From contig CCRI01000019.1 of assembly GCA_000985875.1 (NCBI GenBank), positions 55,756 to 119,755 of the forward strand: DNA of 64,000 nucleotides. The letters are read 5' to 3'. A model generated the notes under the pieces. It saw only the letters and a program-made list of their open reading frames with translations, was not told the DNA's origin and ran no database searches. The DNA is from Neorhizobium galegae bv. officinalis. Its GTDB lineage: Bacteria; Pseudomonadota; Alphaproteobacteria; Rhizobiales; Rhizobiaceae. The position numbers and the translations under genes are program-made. Positions 54,199 through 63,778 of this stretch are shown one piece after another; within the stretch, counting starts at the first letter, position 1, and every line of letters begins with the position of its first letter.

Positions 54199-55265
54199 CC
54201 AAACACCTCCGCCACCGGCGCCCACATGACCTGGTCGATGCGGGTCGCACCTGTTGCCAGCATGACGAGCCGGTCAAAGCCGAGCGCTGCCCCGCTGGCC
54301 TCCGGCATGATCGAAAGCGCGTCGAGAAAGTCTTCGTCGATCGGATAACGTTCGCCGTAGATGCGGGCTTTTTCCGCCATTTCGTGTTCGAAACGGCGGC
54401 GTTGTTCGCCGGCGTCGGTCAGTTCCCCGAAGGCGTTGGCAAGCTCGACGCCGCAGGCATAAAGCTCGAAACGTTCGGCGACACGCGGATCACGGGGGGA
54501 TGGCCGGGCGAGCGCGGCTTCGGAAACGGGGTATTCGTGAAGGATCGTCGCCCGGTCCTGGCCGAGATGCGGCTCGACCTTCTCGACCAGAACCTTGCTG
54601 AAAAGGTCCGCCCAGGTGTCGTCTTCGGCAAACCTGATACCGGCCTTCTGCAGGCCGGCCGCCAGAAGGTCGCGGTCGGTTTCGCCATTCGCCGCGACGG
54701 AGGCCAGCAGGTCGATGCCGGCGAACCGGTCGAAGGCATCGGCGAGTGTCAGGCGTTCGGGTTCTGAGAAAGGATCGATCTCCATGTCGCGGAAGGCGAA
54801 GCGCCCGGTCCTGGTGGTATCCGCAGCCAGTGCCAGCATCTCGGCGCAATCGGCCATCAGCTGTTCGTAGCTTTCGCCGACGCGATACCATTCGAGCATG
54901 GCGAATTCCGGATGGTGCAGCGGCCCCCGTTCACGGTTGCGGTAGACATGCGCGAAGGTGAAGATGCGCTTCTCGCCGGCGGCCAGCAGCTTCTTGGCCG
55001 CGAATTCCGGGGAGGTGTGCAGGTAGAGCGGCGCCCTGCCGCCGTCGATGGCCACCGCTTCGGTTGCGAAGGCATGCAGATGCGTCTCGTTGCCCGGCGA
55101 GACCTGGAGCGTTGCCGTATCCACCTCGATAAAATCGCGCTCCGAGAAGAAACCGCGCAGCGCCGACTGGACCGCATTGCGGCCTTTCAGGAAGGGCCGG
55201 CGATCCGCATGGTTTGCCGGCATCCACCAGGGCGAGCGGGATATGGCAGGTCGGGACAAGCTCAT
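54195..55265 (-). CDS. epmA: EF-P lysine lysyltransferase EpmA (GenX/PoxA)
   Basis: 356 residues resembling the catalytic core of class-II lysyl-tRNA synthetase without an anticodon domain. Motif 2 region FTFAHVYRNRERGPLHHPEFAMLEWYR and motif 3 region GAALGFDRLVMLATG are present. It attaches (beta-)lysine to Lys34 of EF-P. An alternative Met is at residue 15. It is divergent from efp across 165 bases. Confidence 0.92.
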   Translation of the reverse strand: MSLSRPAISRSPWWMPANHADRRPFLKGRNAVQSALRGFFSERDFIEVDTATLQVSPGNETHLHAFATEAVAIDGGRAPLYLHTSPEFAAKKLLAAGEKRIFTFAHVYRNRERGPLHHPEFAMLEWYRVGESYEQLMADCAEMLALAADTTRTGRFAFRDMEIDPFSEPERLTLADAFDRFAGIDLLASVAANGETDRDLLAAGLQKAGIRFAEDDTWADLFSKVLVEKVEPHLGQDRATILHEYPVSEAALARPSPRDPRVAERFELYACGVELANAFGELTDAGEQRRRFEHEMAEKARIYGERYPIDEDFLDALSIMPEASGAALGFDRLVMLATGATRIDQVMWAPVAEVFG

Positions 55266-55430
55266 TTATGGCTTTCTTCGCCGGTTCTCCCCGGCAAGGC
55301 TTCCACTTTGCGCGGTTTTGGAGTAGTTCCGGCCGGAAAACAGACGATCCGTCCTTCGGGCCGGTTATCGCCCGGTCCTCTACGATGCATTTTCGGCAGT
55401 TACAAGCCGGTTCGCTACACAAGGAATACT

Positions 55431-56000
55431 ATGGTCAAGGTCATCGCTTCTTCTGTCCGCAAGGGCAACGTCATCGATGTGGACGGCAAGCTTTATGTCG
55501 TTCTCACCGCCGAGAACTTCCATCCCGGCAAGGGCACGCCCGTTACGCAGGTCAATATGCGCCGCATCGTCGACGGCGTGAAGGTGTCCGAACGCTGGCG
55601 GACGACCGAGCAGGTCGAGCGCGCCTTCGTCGAGGACGTCAACCATCAGTTCCTCTATGAAGACGGCGAAGGCTTCCACTTCATGAACCCGGAAAACTAC
55701 GACCAGGTCGTGGTGGACGCGGATACGATGGGCGACCAGAAGGCCTATCTTCAGGAAGGCATGACCTGCGTTCTCTCCATGCACGAAGGCATTGCTCTCG
55801 CTCTTCAGCTGCCGCGCCACGTGACGCTCGAGATCGTCGAGACCGAACCGGTCGTCAAGGGCCAGACGGCTTCCTCGTCCTACAAGCCGGCCATGCTGTC
55901 GAACGGCATCCGCACCGCGGTTCCGCCGCATATCGATGCCGGCACCCGCGTCGTGATTGCCACCGAAGACAATTCCTACGTCGAGCGCGCCAAGAACTGA
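55431..56000 (+). CDS. efp: Elongation factor P
   Basis: 189 residues from the ATG at 55431. The modified lysine is position 34 in FHPGKGTPVTQV, as required for EpmA/EpmB modification. Domains II and III (QFLYEDGEGFHFMN, ETEPVVKGQTASSSYKPA) are intact. EF-P relieves ribosome stalling at polyproline. A strong terminator follows. Confidence 0.97.
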   Translation: MVKVIASSVRKGNVIDVDGKLYVVLTAENFHPGKGTPVTQVNMRRIVDGVKVSERWRTTEQVERAFVEDVNHQFLYEDGEGFHFMNPENYDQVVVDADTMGDQKAYLQEGMTCVLSMHEGIALALQLPRHVTLEIVETEPVVKGQTASSSYKPAMLSNGIRTAVPPHIDAGTRVVIATEDNSYVERAKN

Positions 56001-56039
56001 TCGTCGAACTGATCGCCCCCGGCCTTTCCGGGCGTGATA

Positions 56040-56076
56040 AAAAAACCTCCGAAGCGCGGGCTCCGGAGGTTTTTTG
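56040..56076 (+). terminator. Rho-independent terminator of efp
   Basis: An AACCTCCG / CGGAGGTT stem with a GC-rich loop is followed by TTTTTT. A-runs on the 5' side make it potentially bidirectional, serving the convergent nodT-like gene too. Confidence 0.88.
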
Positions 56077-56100
56077 TTGTCGGTTATGTTGGGGCGGTAC

Positions 56101-57528
56101 TTACTTTTTGATCACCACCGAAGCGACCTTGGTATCGGTCTTGCCGAAGGCGTAACCGCCGCCGATCGCCACATTGAGCGAGACGTAGTCCTGCGCCATC
56201 TGACGCACGGCGGCCGCGAGGTTCGACTGAGCGGTCGAGACCTGACGCTGGGCGTCGAGAACGTCGAGCAGCGAGGAAGCGCCGTCACGATAGCTGGCGG
56301 TGCCGAGCTGCAGGGCTTCTTCGTAGGACTTCACAGTTGCCTGGAGCGCGGAAACCGTACGGCTGTCGCGGGCAACCGCGGCCAGTGCATTTTCCACTTC
56401 CTCGACCGCGTTCAGAACCGTCTGTTTCCAGGCGAGATACTGTCCGCGGGCGCTGGATTCGGCGATCTTGACGTTGCCGCGCAGACGGCCGCCGTCGAAG
56501 ATCGGCAGGCTCAGCTGCGGCCCGAAGGACCAGGTCAGGGCCCGCGTATCGAGGCTGCCGGCAAGGGCGTTGTATCTCGGAGAAATGGAGCCGCCGAGCG
56601 TGATGGCCGGATAGAGCTGAGCCTCGGCGACGCCGATTTCGGCGACTGCCGATGCGAGCTGGCGTTCCGCCGCACGGATGTCCGGACGGTTGCGGATCAG
56701 GTCCGCAGGGATGCCGGCCTTGGTGCTGAAGCGGGCGACCGGCTGGCGTGCGCCTTTCTGCAGTTCAGGAACGAGCGTCGATGCCGGCATGGCGAGAAGC
56801 GTGGCGACACGGTGTGCCGCGCCACGGAAACTCGTTTCCAGGCCCGGAATTTCCGCGATCGTCGAATTCACCAGGCCTTCGGACTGGACGACATCGAGAC
56901 GAGACGCTGCGCCGGCATCAAGCTGGAGCTTGGTCAGGTTCAGCGTTTCGCGCCGCGAATCGAGGTTCCGGCGGGCGATCGCGATACGCTCCTGATAGTA
57001 GCGTACGTCGATATAGGCAGCGACCACCTGAGACAGGAACGAGAGACGCGCAACGTCTTCGCTGGCATACGCGGCATCGAGGCTTGCGAGCGCACTTTCC
57101 TTGGAACGCCTGTAGAGGCCGAAAAGATCGAGGAACCAGGAAGCATCGGCAGTACCCGCCGTCGTGGTCGCCCGCGAGAACGAACCGGGTTCGGTACGAG
57201 TGCCGGTGGTCGTGCTGGCGGCCGAGAGATCCAGCGACGGGATAGCTCCCGCGCCGGCGACGGTAACGTTGGCCTGGGCAGACGTAATCCGCTCCATAGC
57301 CTGGAGGATATCGAGGTTCTGGCCGATCCCCTGATTTACATAGCCGTTCAGACGGCTGTCATTAAATGCGGTCCACCAGGCAACCTGCGAAACATCGCCG
57401 TTGCTGGTCTTGCCGGCTTCGGCAAATTTACCCGGAAGAGCAATTTCCGGCGCCTTGTGATCTGGACCGACGACGCAGCCCGAAAGCAGCAGCATAGTGA
57501 GAGGAGCAACAACACGAATGGATAACAT
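56101..57528 (-). CDS. Outer membrane efflux lipoprotein (TolC/NodT family)
   Basis: 475 residues from the ATG at 57528. A lipobox LLLSGC at the N-terminus indicates a lipid anchor, and the two OEP repeats run over the rest (NQNLDILQAMERI-type helix, LRNRPDIRAAERQLASA-type second repeat). It forms the outer membrane channel of the adjacent RND pump. The gene order pump adaptor, transporter, channel is on one strand. Confidence 0.92.
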   Translation of the reverse strand: MLSIRVVAPLTMLLLSGCVVGPDHKAPEIALPGKFAEAGKTSNGDVSQVAWWTAFNDSRLNGYVNQGIGQNLDILQAMERITSAQANVTVAGAGAIPSLDLSAASTTTGTRTEPGSFSRATTTAGTADASWFLDLFGLYRRSKESALASLDAAYASEDVARLSFLSQVVAAYIDVRYYQERIAIARRNLDSRRETLNLTKLQLDAGAASRLDVVQSEGLVNSTIAEIPGLETSFRGAAHRVATLLAMPASTLVPELQKGARQPVARFSTKAGIPADLIRNRPDIRAAERQLASAVAEIGVAEAQLYPAITLGGSISPRYNALAGSLDTRALTWSFGPQLSLPIFDGGRLRGNVKIAESSARGQYLAWKQTVLNAVEEVENALAAVARDSRTVSALQATVKSYEEALQLGTASYRDGASSLLDVLDAQRQVSTAQSNLAAAVRQMAQDYVSLNVAIGGGYAFGKTDTKVASVVIKK

Positions 57529-57660
57529 TTTTCTGTCCCAGTGCCCTACAACGCGTGGAAGGTCAGCACTCATGCCTCTTCCGATTGTCCCGTCAGCAGC
57601 GATTCGCACAGCTTCTGACGGCATTAAAGGTCGAATACGTTAACGAACGTAATCGTCATC

Positions 57661-60600
57661 CTACTCTTTTTCACGCTTTGATAACCGTCTAACGACAACA
57701 AAGAAGGACGGAACGAAGAAAATTCCGAGCAGTGTTGCAGAAAGCATACCACCCAGCACGCCGATACCGATGGCGTTCTGCGCGGCGGATCCGGCTCCGG
57801 TTGCGATCGCCAGCGGCACGACGCCGAGGATGAAAGCGAGCGATGTCATGACGATCGGCCTCAGGCGAAGGCGCGCGGCCTCGAGGGTGGCCTCGATCAT
57901 TTCCATCCCGCCGGCCTGACGATCCTTGGCGAATTCGACAATCAGAATGGCGTTCTTCGCCGCCAGGCCGATCGTCGTCAGGAGCCCGACCTTGAAGTAG
58001 ACGTCGTTCGACTGGCCGAAGAAATACGCGGCGGCAAGCGCGCCGAGCACGCCGATCGGGACGGCCAATATGACCGAGAAGGGGATCGACCAGCTTTCAT
58101 AAAGTGCGGCAAGGCAGAGGAAGACGATCAGGACCGACAACCCGTAGAGCATCGGTGCCTGCGAGCCGGACAGCCGCTCCTGGTAGGAAATGCCCTGCCA
58201 GGCGACCGAATAACCGCCAGGCAATGCGGCCGTCAGCCTCTGCATCTCGTCCATGGCCTGGCCGGTACTGACGCCCGGACCGGCCGCGCCCTCGAGGGGG
58301 ATGGCGCTGGTGCCGTTGAAGCGCGCAAGCTGCGGCGTGCCGCTGATCCACTGGACGGTGCTGAAGGAGGAGAAGGGAACCATCTCGCCGCTATTGTTGC
58401 GGGCGAACCAGTGTTTCAGGTCGTCCGGCTGCATACGGTAGGGCGTATCGCCCTGGACATAGACCGGCTTCAACTCGTTGTTCAGGGTGAAGTCGTTGAC
58501 ATCGCGTCCGGCGAAGATGGTCGCCAGCATCGAGTTGACCGAAGCGAGGTCGACACCCATTGCGCCCAGTTTTTCCTGGTCGAGCAGGATCTTGAGCTGG
58601 GTTTCGGACCGCTGGGTGCTGCTACGCAGCGAACTGATGTTCGGATTGCCCGTGCCGGCCTGAATGAGCTGCTGCGATGCCGCGGTCAGCGCCGCATTGC
58701 CGTTGTTGCCGCTGTCGACCAGATACATGGAGAAGCCGCTCGACGTGCCCAGTCCCTGGATGGCCGGTGGCAGAAGCGCGAAGACCTGCGCATCGCGGAT
58801 GCTGAAGAAATAACCGCTCGCCCGCTGGACGATGGCTGCGGCAGATTGCTCCGGCCTGGTCCGCTCGGCGAAATCCTTGAGCTTGGTGAAGACGATCGCG
58901 TTGTTCTGGCCGCTTCCGCTGAAGCTGAAGCCGAGGACGCCGAACACAGCATCCACATTGTCCTTTTCCTTTTCGAGGAAATAGGCCTCGACCTTCTTGA
59001 CCGCCTCGTCGGTGCGCGGCGTGGTGGCGCCGACGGGGGTCTGGATAATGGTCAGCAGGACACCCTGGTCTTCCTGCGGAAGGAAGGAGTTCGGCAGCCT
59101 GGTGAAAAGCCAGGCGCAGCCGCCGATCACCAGCAGGAACAACAGCATCACACGGAGCGGGCGCTTCAGGAGATAACCGATGGTGCTGACATATCCGCGT
59201 GTCGATCGATCGAAACCGCGATTGAACAGGGCGCCGATGCCGCGGCGTTTCTTGTGGTGGTCGATCGGCTTCAGCATGGTGGCGCAAAGCGCCGGCGTCA
59301 GCACGATGGCGACCAGTGCCGAAAGCAGCATGGCGGACACGATGGTGATCGAGAACTGCCGGTAGATGATGCCGGTCGAGCCGCCGAAGAAGGCCATCGG
59401 AATAAACACGGCCGTCAGGACGAGCGCGATGCCGATGATGGCGCCGGTGATCTCGCCCATGGATTTTTCGGTCGCCTCGAGCGGGCTCAGCCCCTCTTCG
59501 TCCATGATGCGCTCGACGTTTTCGACGACGACGATGGCATCGTCGACGAGAAGGCCGATGGCCAGGACCATGGCGAACATCGTCAGGGTGTTGATGGAAT
59601 ATCCGGTCATCGCTAGCACCCCGAACGTGCCGAGCAGGACGACGGGCACGGCAATCATCGGGATCAGCGTTGCACGCAGATTTTGCAGGAAGACGAGCAG
59701 GACCACGAAAACCAGGATGATCGCCTCGATGAGCGTGTGGACGACCTTCTCGATCGAAAGCTGCACGAAGGGCGTCGTGTCGTAGGGATAGGTGATCTCC
59801 ACGCCGTCCGGAAGATTGGGTCCGATGGCGGTCAGCGCCTCTCTGACGCGCGCGGCGGTATCGAGAGCGTTGGCGCCGGTGGCAAGGTTCACGGCGAAAC
59901 CCGTGGACGGCAGGCCATTCTGGCGCGAACCGCCGCCATAACTCTCCTCGCCGATCTCGACGCGGGCGACGTCGCTCAGGCGCACCGTCGCGCCGTCCTG
60001 TTCGACCTTGAGGATGATCCGCTCGAAATCGTCGACCGTCGTCAGCTGGCTTTGCGCGGTCATGGTGACCGTCAGCTGCTGTTCCGCCTTGGCCGGAAGA
60101 CCGCCGAGGGCGCCGACAGAAACCTGGGTGTTCTGGGACTGGATCGCCGACGTCACGTCAGCGGGCGTCAGCTGGTATTTCTGCAGCTTGTAGGGATCGA
60201 GCCAGACGCGCATCGCATATCCGGAGCCGAAGATGTCGATGCTGCCGACGCCTTCCAGGCGCTTGACCTGATCCTCGATCTGCGTGGAGAACAGATCGCC
60301 GAGATCGACGGAGCTGCGCTTCTTGTCGGTGGAAACCAGGGCGCCGACCATCAGAATGCTCGAGGTCGATCGGGAAACTTCAATGCCTGCCTGTTGCACC
60401 ACATCGGGGAGCTGCGACTGTACGAGCTGCAGCTTGTTCTGCACCTGCACCTGGGCAATGTCGGGAAGAACGCTGCTGCCGAAGGTCAGCGTGACGCTGG
60501 CGCGGCCGGTCGAGGAGGACGACGTCATATAGGTGAGGTCGTCGAGGCCGGTCATGCCGTCCTCGATGATCGTCGTCACCGATTTTTCGACGGTTTCCGC

Positions 60601-60759
60601 GCTTGCGCCGTTGTAGCTTGCCGTGATCCTGACCGTGGTCGGCGCGATGTCGGGATATTGCGAGATCGAGAGCGTCGCGATGGCGAGTGCGCCGCCGAGC
60701 ATGATGACGATCGCGATGACCCAGGCGAATACCGGTCGCCGGATAAAGAACTTGGCCAT
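57661..60759 (-). CDS. RND multidrug efflux transporter, HAE1 family (AcrB/MexB-like)
   Basis: 1032 residues, normal for AcrB. Twelve membrane segments are expected; the proton-relay Asp pair is in AIGLLVDDAIVVVENVER, and family segments QYPDIAPTTVRI and FFVPSFFVVVRRL lie at the ends. It exports drugs or other amphiphiles from the periplasm/inner membrane. The start is 49 bases after the adaptor stop. Confidence 0.95.
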   Translation of the reverse strand: MAKFFIRRPVFAWVIAIVIMLGGALAIATLSISQYPDIAPTTVRITASYNGASAETVEKSVTTIIEDGMTGLDDLTYMTSSSSTGRASVTLTFGSSVLPDIAQVQVQNKLQLVQSQLPDVVQQAGIEVSRSTSSILMVGALVSTDKKRSSVDLGDLFSTQIEDQVKRLEGVGSIDIFGSGYAMRVWLDPYKLQKYQLTPADVTSAIQSQNTQVSVGALGGLPAKAEQQLTVTMTAQSQLTTVDDFERIILKVEQDGATVRLSDVARVEIGEESYGGGSRQNGLPSTGFAVNLATGANALDTAARVREALTAIGPNLPDGVEITYPYDTTPFVQLSIEKVVHTLIEAIILVFVVLLVFLQNLRATLIPMIAVPVVLLGTFGVLAMTGYSINTLTMFAMVLAIGLLVDDAIVVVENVERIMDEEGLSPLEATEKSMGEITGAIIGIALVLTAVFIPMAFFGGSTGIIYRQFSITIVSAMLLSALVAIVLTPALCATMLKPIDHHKKRRGIGALFNRGFDRSTRGYVSTIGYLLKRPLRVMLLFLLVIGGCAWLFTRLPNSFLPQEDQGVLLTIIQTPVGATTPRTDEAVKKVEAYFLEKEKDNVDAVFGVLGFSFSGSGQNNAIVFTKLKDFAERTRPEQSAAAIVQRASGYFFSIRDAQVFALLPPAIQGLGTSSGFSMYLVDSGNNGNAALTAASQQLIQAGTGNPNISSLRSSTQRSETQLKILLDQEKLGAMGVDLASVNSMLATIFAGRDVNDFTLNNELKPVYVQGDTPYRMQPDDLKHWFARNNSGEMVPFSSFSTVQWISGTPQLARFNGTSAIPLEGAAGPGVSTGQAMDEMQRLTAALPGGYSVAWQGISYQERLSGSQAPMLYGLSVLIVFLCLAALYESWSIPFSVILAVPIGVLGALAAAYFFGQSNDVYFKVGLLTTIGLAAKNAILIVEFAKDRQAGGMEMIEATLEAARLRLRPIVMTSLAFILGVVPLAIATGAGSAAQNAIGIGVLGGMLSATLLGIFFVPSFFVVVRRLSKREKE

Positions 60760-60808
60760 TCAGATTATTCCTTGCCGCGTTTCGTCATGATCTGTTCCGC
60801 TCGGGCTC

Positions 60809-62005
60809 TCACGGCTTTGCTGCGGCTGGTTTCGGAGCTTCAACGACGAAACCCTTGTCGTTGACGGTCGCTTCGACCGGTTGGACCGCGGCACCGTCGG
60901 CGATCCACTGGAAGCCGTCGACGACCAGGCGATCGCCATCGGTTATGCCGTCGGTGACCAGCCAGTTGTTGCCGGAAACGCCGCTGGTGGGGAAGATGCG
61001 GGTCTCGACCTTGCCGTCCGCCGTGACGAACTTGGCGGAAAGCTCGCCGCGGGCATTGCGCGTCGCGGCGCGCTGCGGGATCAGGTAGCCGCTCTCGTTG
61101 CCGAGGGTGACCGTGGCGCGCACATAGGTGCCCGGCAGGATCATGTCGTTGGGATTATCGAACAGCGCGCGGATCTGATAGGTGCCGGTGGTCTCGCTGA
61201 CGGCCATGTCGGCCATGTCGAGCTTGCCGGTCAGGGGGTAGTCCGTCCCGTCTTCCAGAGCCAGGCGGATATCCGCCTTGCGCGGATCGCCGCTCAGGCG
61301 GCCGGAAGCCATGGCCGAGCGCAGCTCAAGAAGATTGGTGCTGGAATCGATGAGGTCGATATAGACCGGATCGAGGCGGCGGAGCGTCGTCAACGCCGTC
61401 GTCTGGTTGGCGGTGACGATATTGCCGATGCTGACATTGGAGATCGACGTGACGCCGTCGAAGGGCGCACGGATCTCGGTGAGGTCCAGATTGATCTGGG
61501 CGGCATTGAGGGCGGCATTGGCCTGGGCGACATCCGCCTGCGCCTGCAGCAGGGTTACCCGCGCATTTTCATATTCGATCTGCGTTGCGCCGCTGTTGAC
61601 CAGCCGCTCATAGCGGGAGAGGTTCGCCTGGGCGCTCGGGATGCTGGCTTCCGCCTTGGAGACGGTCGCCTTCGCCTGGGCGACTTCGGCCGCATAGGTG
61701 CTGTCCTCGATCTTGTAGAGAAGGTCCCCGGCCTTGACCTCATTGCCCTGCTTGAAGGCGATCTCCTTGATCTCCCCGGTGACCCGCGGGCGGATGTCGG
61801 CGATCTGGAAGGGCGCGGCGCGGCCGGGGAGCACGGCCGTGATCGGCTGCTCGGACTTCTTCATGATCACCACGCTGACCGGCTGCGGCGGGCGCTGGGG
61901 GGCGCCGCCTGCCGCACCGTTGCCGGCCGGCGTCTGGCCCGAATCGCTGCAGGCAGCGAGTGCTGCGGAAAGAAGCAGGGAAAGTATCAGTTTGCGTCCG
62001 GTCAT
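60809..62005 (-). CDS. RND efflux periplasmic adaptor (AcrA-like lipoprotein)
   Basis: 398 residues from the ATG at 62005. A lipobox SAALAAC is at the N-terminus, then the lipoyl half-motif GRAAPFQIADIRPRVTGEI, a helical hairpin (SKAEASIPSAQANLSRYERL) and the second lipoyl half RAPFDGVTSISNVSIG. It links the RND pump to the outer channel. Confidence 0.93.
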   Translation of the reverse strand: MTGRKLILSLLLSAALAACSDSGQTPAGNGAAGGAPQRPPQPVSVVIMKKSEQPITAVLPGRAAPFQIADIRPRVTGEIKEIAFKQGNEVKAGDLLYKIEDSTYAAEVAQAKATVSKAEASIPSAQANLSRYERLVNSGATQIEYENARVTLLQAQADVAQANAALNAAQINLDLTEIRAPFDGVTSISNVSIGNIVTANQTTALTTLRRLDPVYIDLIDSSTNLLELRSAMASGRLSGDPRKADIRLALEDGTDYPLTGKLDMADMAVSETTGTYQIRALFDNPNDMILPGTYVRATVTLGNESGYLIPQRAATRNARGELSAKFVTADGKVETRIFPTSGVSGNNWLVTDGITDGDRLVVDGFQWIADGAAVQPVEATVNDKGFVVEAPKPAAAKP

Positions 62006-62149
62006 GGCGTCATCCAAGGCAAAACATCTGGGCGATCGCCTCGGCAGGCGGGATGTGCCGGGGCGGAAGGCGGGGAGATTAACCCGTCTTAGGCGGTCGG
62101 AACAGTGGTGGTCGAAAACGGGAGTTCAACCGGCGTTCCAGGTTCGCGA

Positions 62150-62177
62150 AAGTGACGTAAATATAAAATCGTCACTT
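62150..62177. promoter_or_regulatory. Probable TetR operator
   Basis: A perfect 8-bp inverted repeat AAGTGACG-N12-CGTCACTT with an AT-only spacer lies upstream of the adaptor gene and overlaps the tetR stop codon. Its 28-bp span suits a TetR/AcrR dimer site and the AT spacer could hold a -10 element for the pump operon. No T-run follows, which argues against a terminator. Confidence 0.55.
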
Positions 62178-62774
62178 GGCAAGCGGATTTTGCAGCGCAG
62201 CATTCACAAGTCTGGCAAGGCCATTGCAGCGGTCATGCAATTCCGCCTCGCCGGCCTTGGCCAGAAGGACCGGATGCAGCACGCTCGCAAAGGCGGCCGC
62301 CACGTGCTGGCTGATCGCCTGCGGATCGGTACATTTGTAGGCGCCGCTTTCGACCCCCTGCCGGATCAGATCGGTGAACAGGTTCTCGATCAGCCGCTTG
62401 TAATGCTGGCCGCTGGGGAGATCCGCCTCGGACATCAGGAAGATCATCTCGAACAGGAAGGGATTGTCGCGGAGGTCCTGGAGATGCGCCTCCATCAACT
62501 TGCGCACGACGATCGCCAGCCGTTCGGGCGCCGGCGCCGGCTCGTCGAGCGTCTCGAACCGGCCGATCATGCGGCTGATATGCCGGTCGCAGATGGCATC
62601 CGCCAGCGATGCCTTGGAATGGAAATGCTTGAAGATGTTGGCGGGCGACATATGCAGCGCATGGGCGACGTCGGCGATCGAACACTTGGCGATCCCCCGT
62701 TCACGGAAGAGCGTCTCTGCCGTGTTGAGGATATCGCCCCGGGTTTCTTCCGCCTTGCGTCTCGGTCTTCGCAC
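62172..62774 (-). CDS. TetR/AcrR family transcriptional regulator
   Basis: 200 residues from a GTG at 62774 with AGAGGA five bases upstream; a TTG at 62822 would overlap the purC stop. The helix-turn-helix is GIAKCSIADVAHALHMSPAN followed by IFKHFHSKASLADAI. The C-terminal ligand domain is typical in size. It precedes the RND operon on the same strand and likely represses it via the adjacent palindrome. Confidence 0.9.
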   Translation of the reverse strand: MRRPRRKAEETRGDILNTAETLFRERGIAKCSIADVAHALHMSPANIFKHFHSKASLADAICDRHISRMIGRFETLDEPAPAPERLAIVVRKLMEAHLQDLRDNPFLFEMIFLMSEADLPSGQHYKRLIENLFTDLIRQGVESGAYKCTDPQAISQHVAAAFASVLHPVLLAKAGEAELHDRCNGLARLVNAALQNPLAK

Positions 62775-62818
62775 TCTGTCCTCTTTACAATGCCGGATCG
62801 GTTTTCCGGCCAATTTGT

Positions 62819-63778
62819 TCAACGCATGCTGAAATAGGGCGCCAAATTGCTGCGGATACGGTCGAGCACCGTCGCACCGCTGTTATCGGGCACGAAAGTC
62901 TCGCCGGTGATCGTTTCATAAGCCGTGCGATAGACCCTGGCGGTCTCTTCGACGAGTTCGGCAGGGATTGCCGGGATCTCATCCTTATAAGGGTCGCAAC
63001 GCTCGACCACCCAGGCGCGGATGAAATCCTTGTCGAAGCTTTTTGGCCTAGTGCCGCTGCGGAAGGCCTCCCCGTAGCTGTCGGCGATCCAGTAGCGGCT
63101 GCTGTCGGGCGTATGGATCTCGTCGGCAAGAATGATGGTGCCTTCGGTGTCCGTGCCGAATTCGTATTTGGTGTCGACGAGGATCAGGCCGCGTTGGGCC
63201 GCCAGTTCCTGGCCGCGCGCAAAAAGCGCCAGCGCATAACGGGAGAGGGTGGCCCATTGTTCGGCGGTCAGAAGTCCCTGTTCGACGATCTCGCCCGGCG
63301 TCAGGGGTTCGTCATGGCCGCCGTCGAAGGCCTTGCTGGTCGGCGTGATGACCGGGGCGGGCAGGATTTCGTTGTCCTTGAGGCCGTCGGGAAGATCGAG
63401 CCCGTACATGGTGCGCTCTCCCTTCTTATAGAGAGTGAGCAGCGACGTGCCCGTCGTGCCGGCAAGATAACCGCGCACGACGATCTCGACGGGCAGGATA
63501 TCGAGCCGCTTGCCGATCACCACATTCGGATCCGGATAGGCGATCACATGGTTGGGGCAGATGTCCTTGGTCGCCTCGAACCAGTAGCGCGCGGTCTGGG
63601 TCAGGACATGCCCCTTGTCGGGGATGGCGGTCAGGATGCGGTCGAAAGCGCTGAGGCGATCGGTTGCGATGATGATGCGGCTGCCGTCGGGCAGATCGTA
63701 GTTCTCGCGCACCTTGCCGCGATAGGGGTTCGGCAATTCGGGAATGAAGGCATCGGAGAGAACGCGCACGGGGACCAC
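62819..63778 (-). CDS. purC: SAICAR synthetase (phosphoribosylaminoimidazole-succinocarboxamide synthase)
   Basis: 319 residues from a GTG (VPVRVLSDAFIPELPNPYRGKVREN), the longer PurC form. Motifs GKVRENYDLPDGSRIIIATDRLSAFD, VVRGYLAGTT and LILVDTKYEFG are conserved. It condenses CAIR with aspartate in purine synthesis. It is not near other pur genes except purU. Confidence 0.95.
   Translation of the reverse strand: MVPVRVLSDAFIPELPNPYRGKVRENYDLPDGSRIIIATDRLSAFDRILTAIPDKGHVLTQTARYWFEATKDICPNHVIAYPDPNVVIGKRLDILPVEIVVRGYLAGTTGTSLLTLYKKGERTMYGLDLPDGLKDNEILPAPVITPTSKAFDGGHDEPLTPGEIVEQGLLTAEQWATLSRYALALFARGQELAAQRGLILVDTKYEFGTDTEGTIILADEIHTPDSSRYWIADSYGEAFRSGTRPKSFDKDFIRAWVVERCDPYKDEIPAIPAELVEETARVYRTAYETITGETFVPDNSGATVLDRIRSNLAPYFSMR

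Noticed and set aside
54912..55430. Upstream extension of EF-P by 173 codons
   Set aside because: It runs antisense through epmA; the ATG at 55431 places the modified lysine at residue 34.
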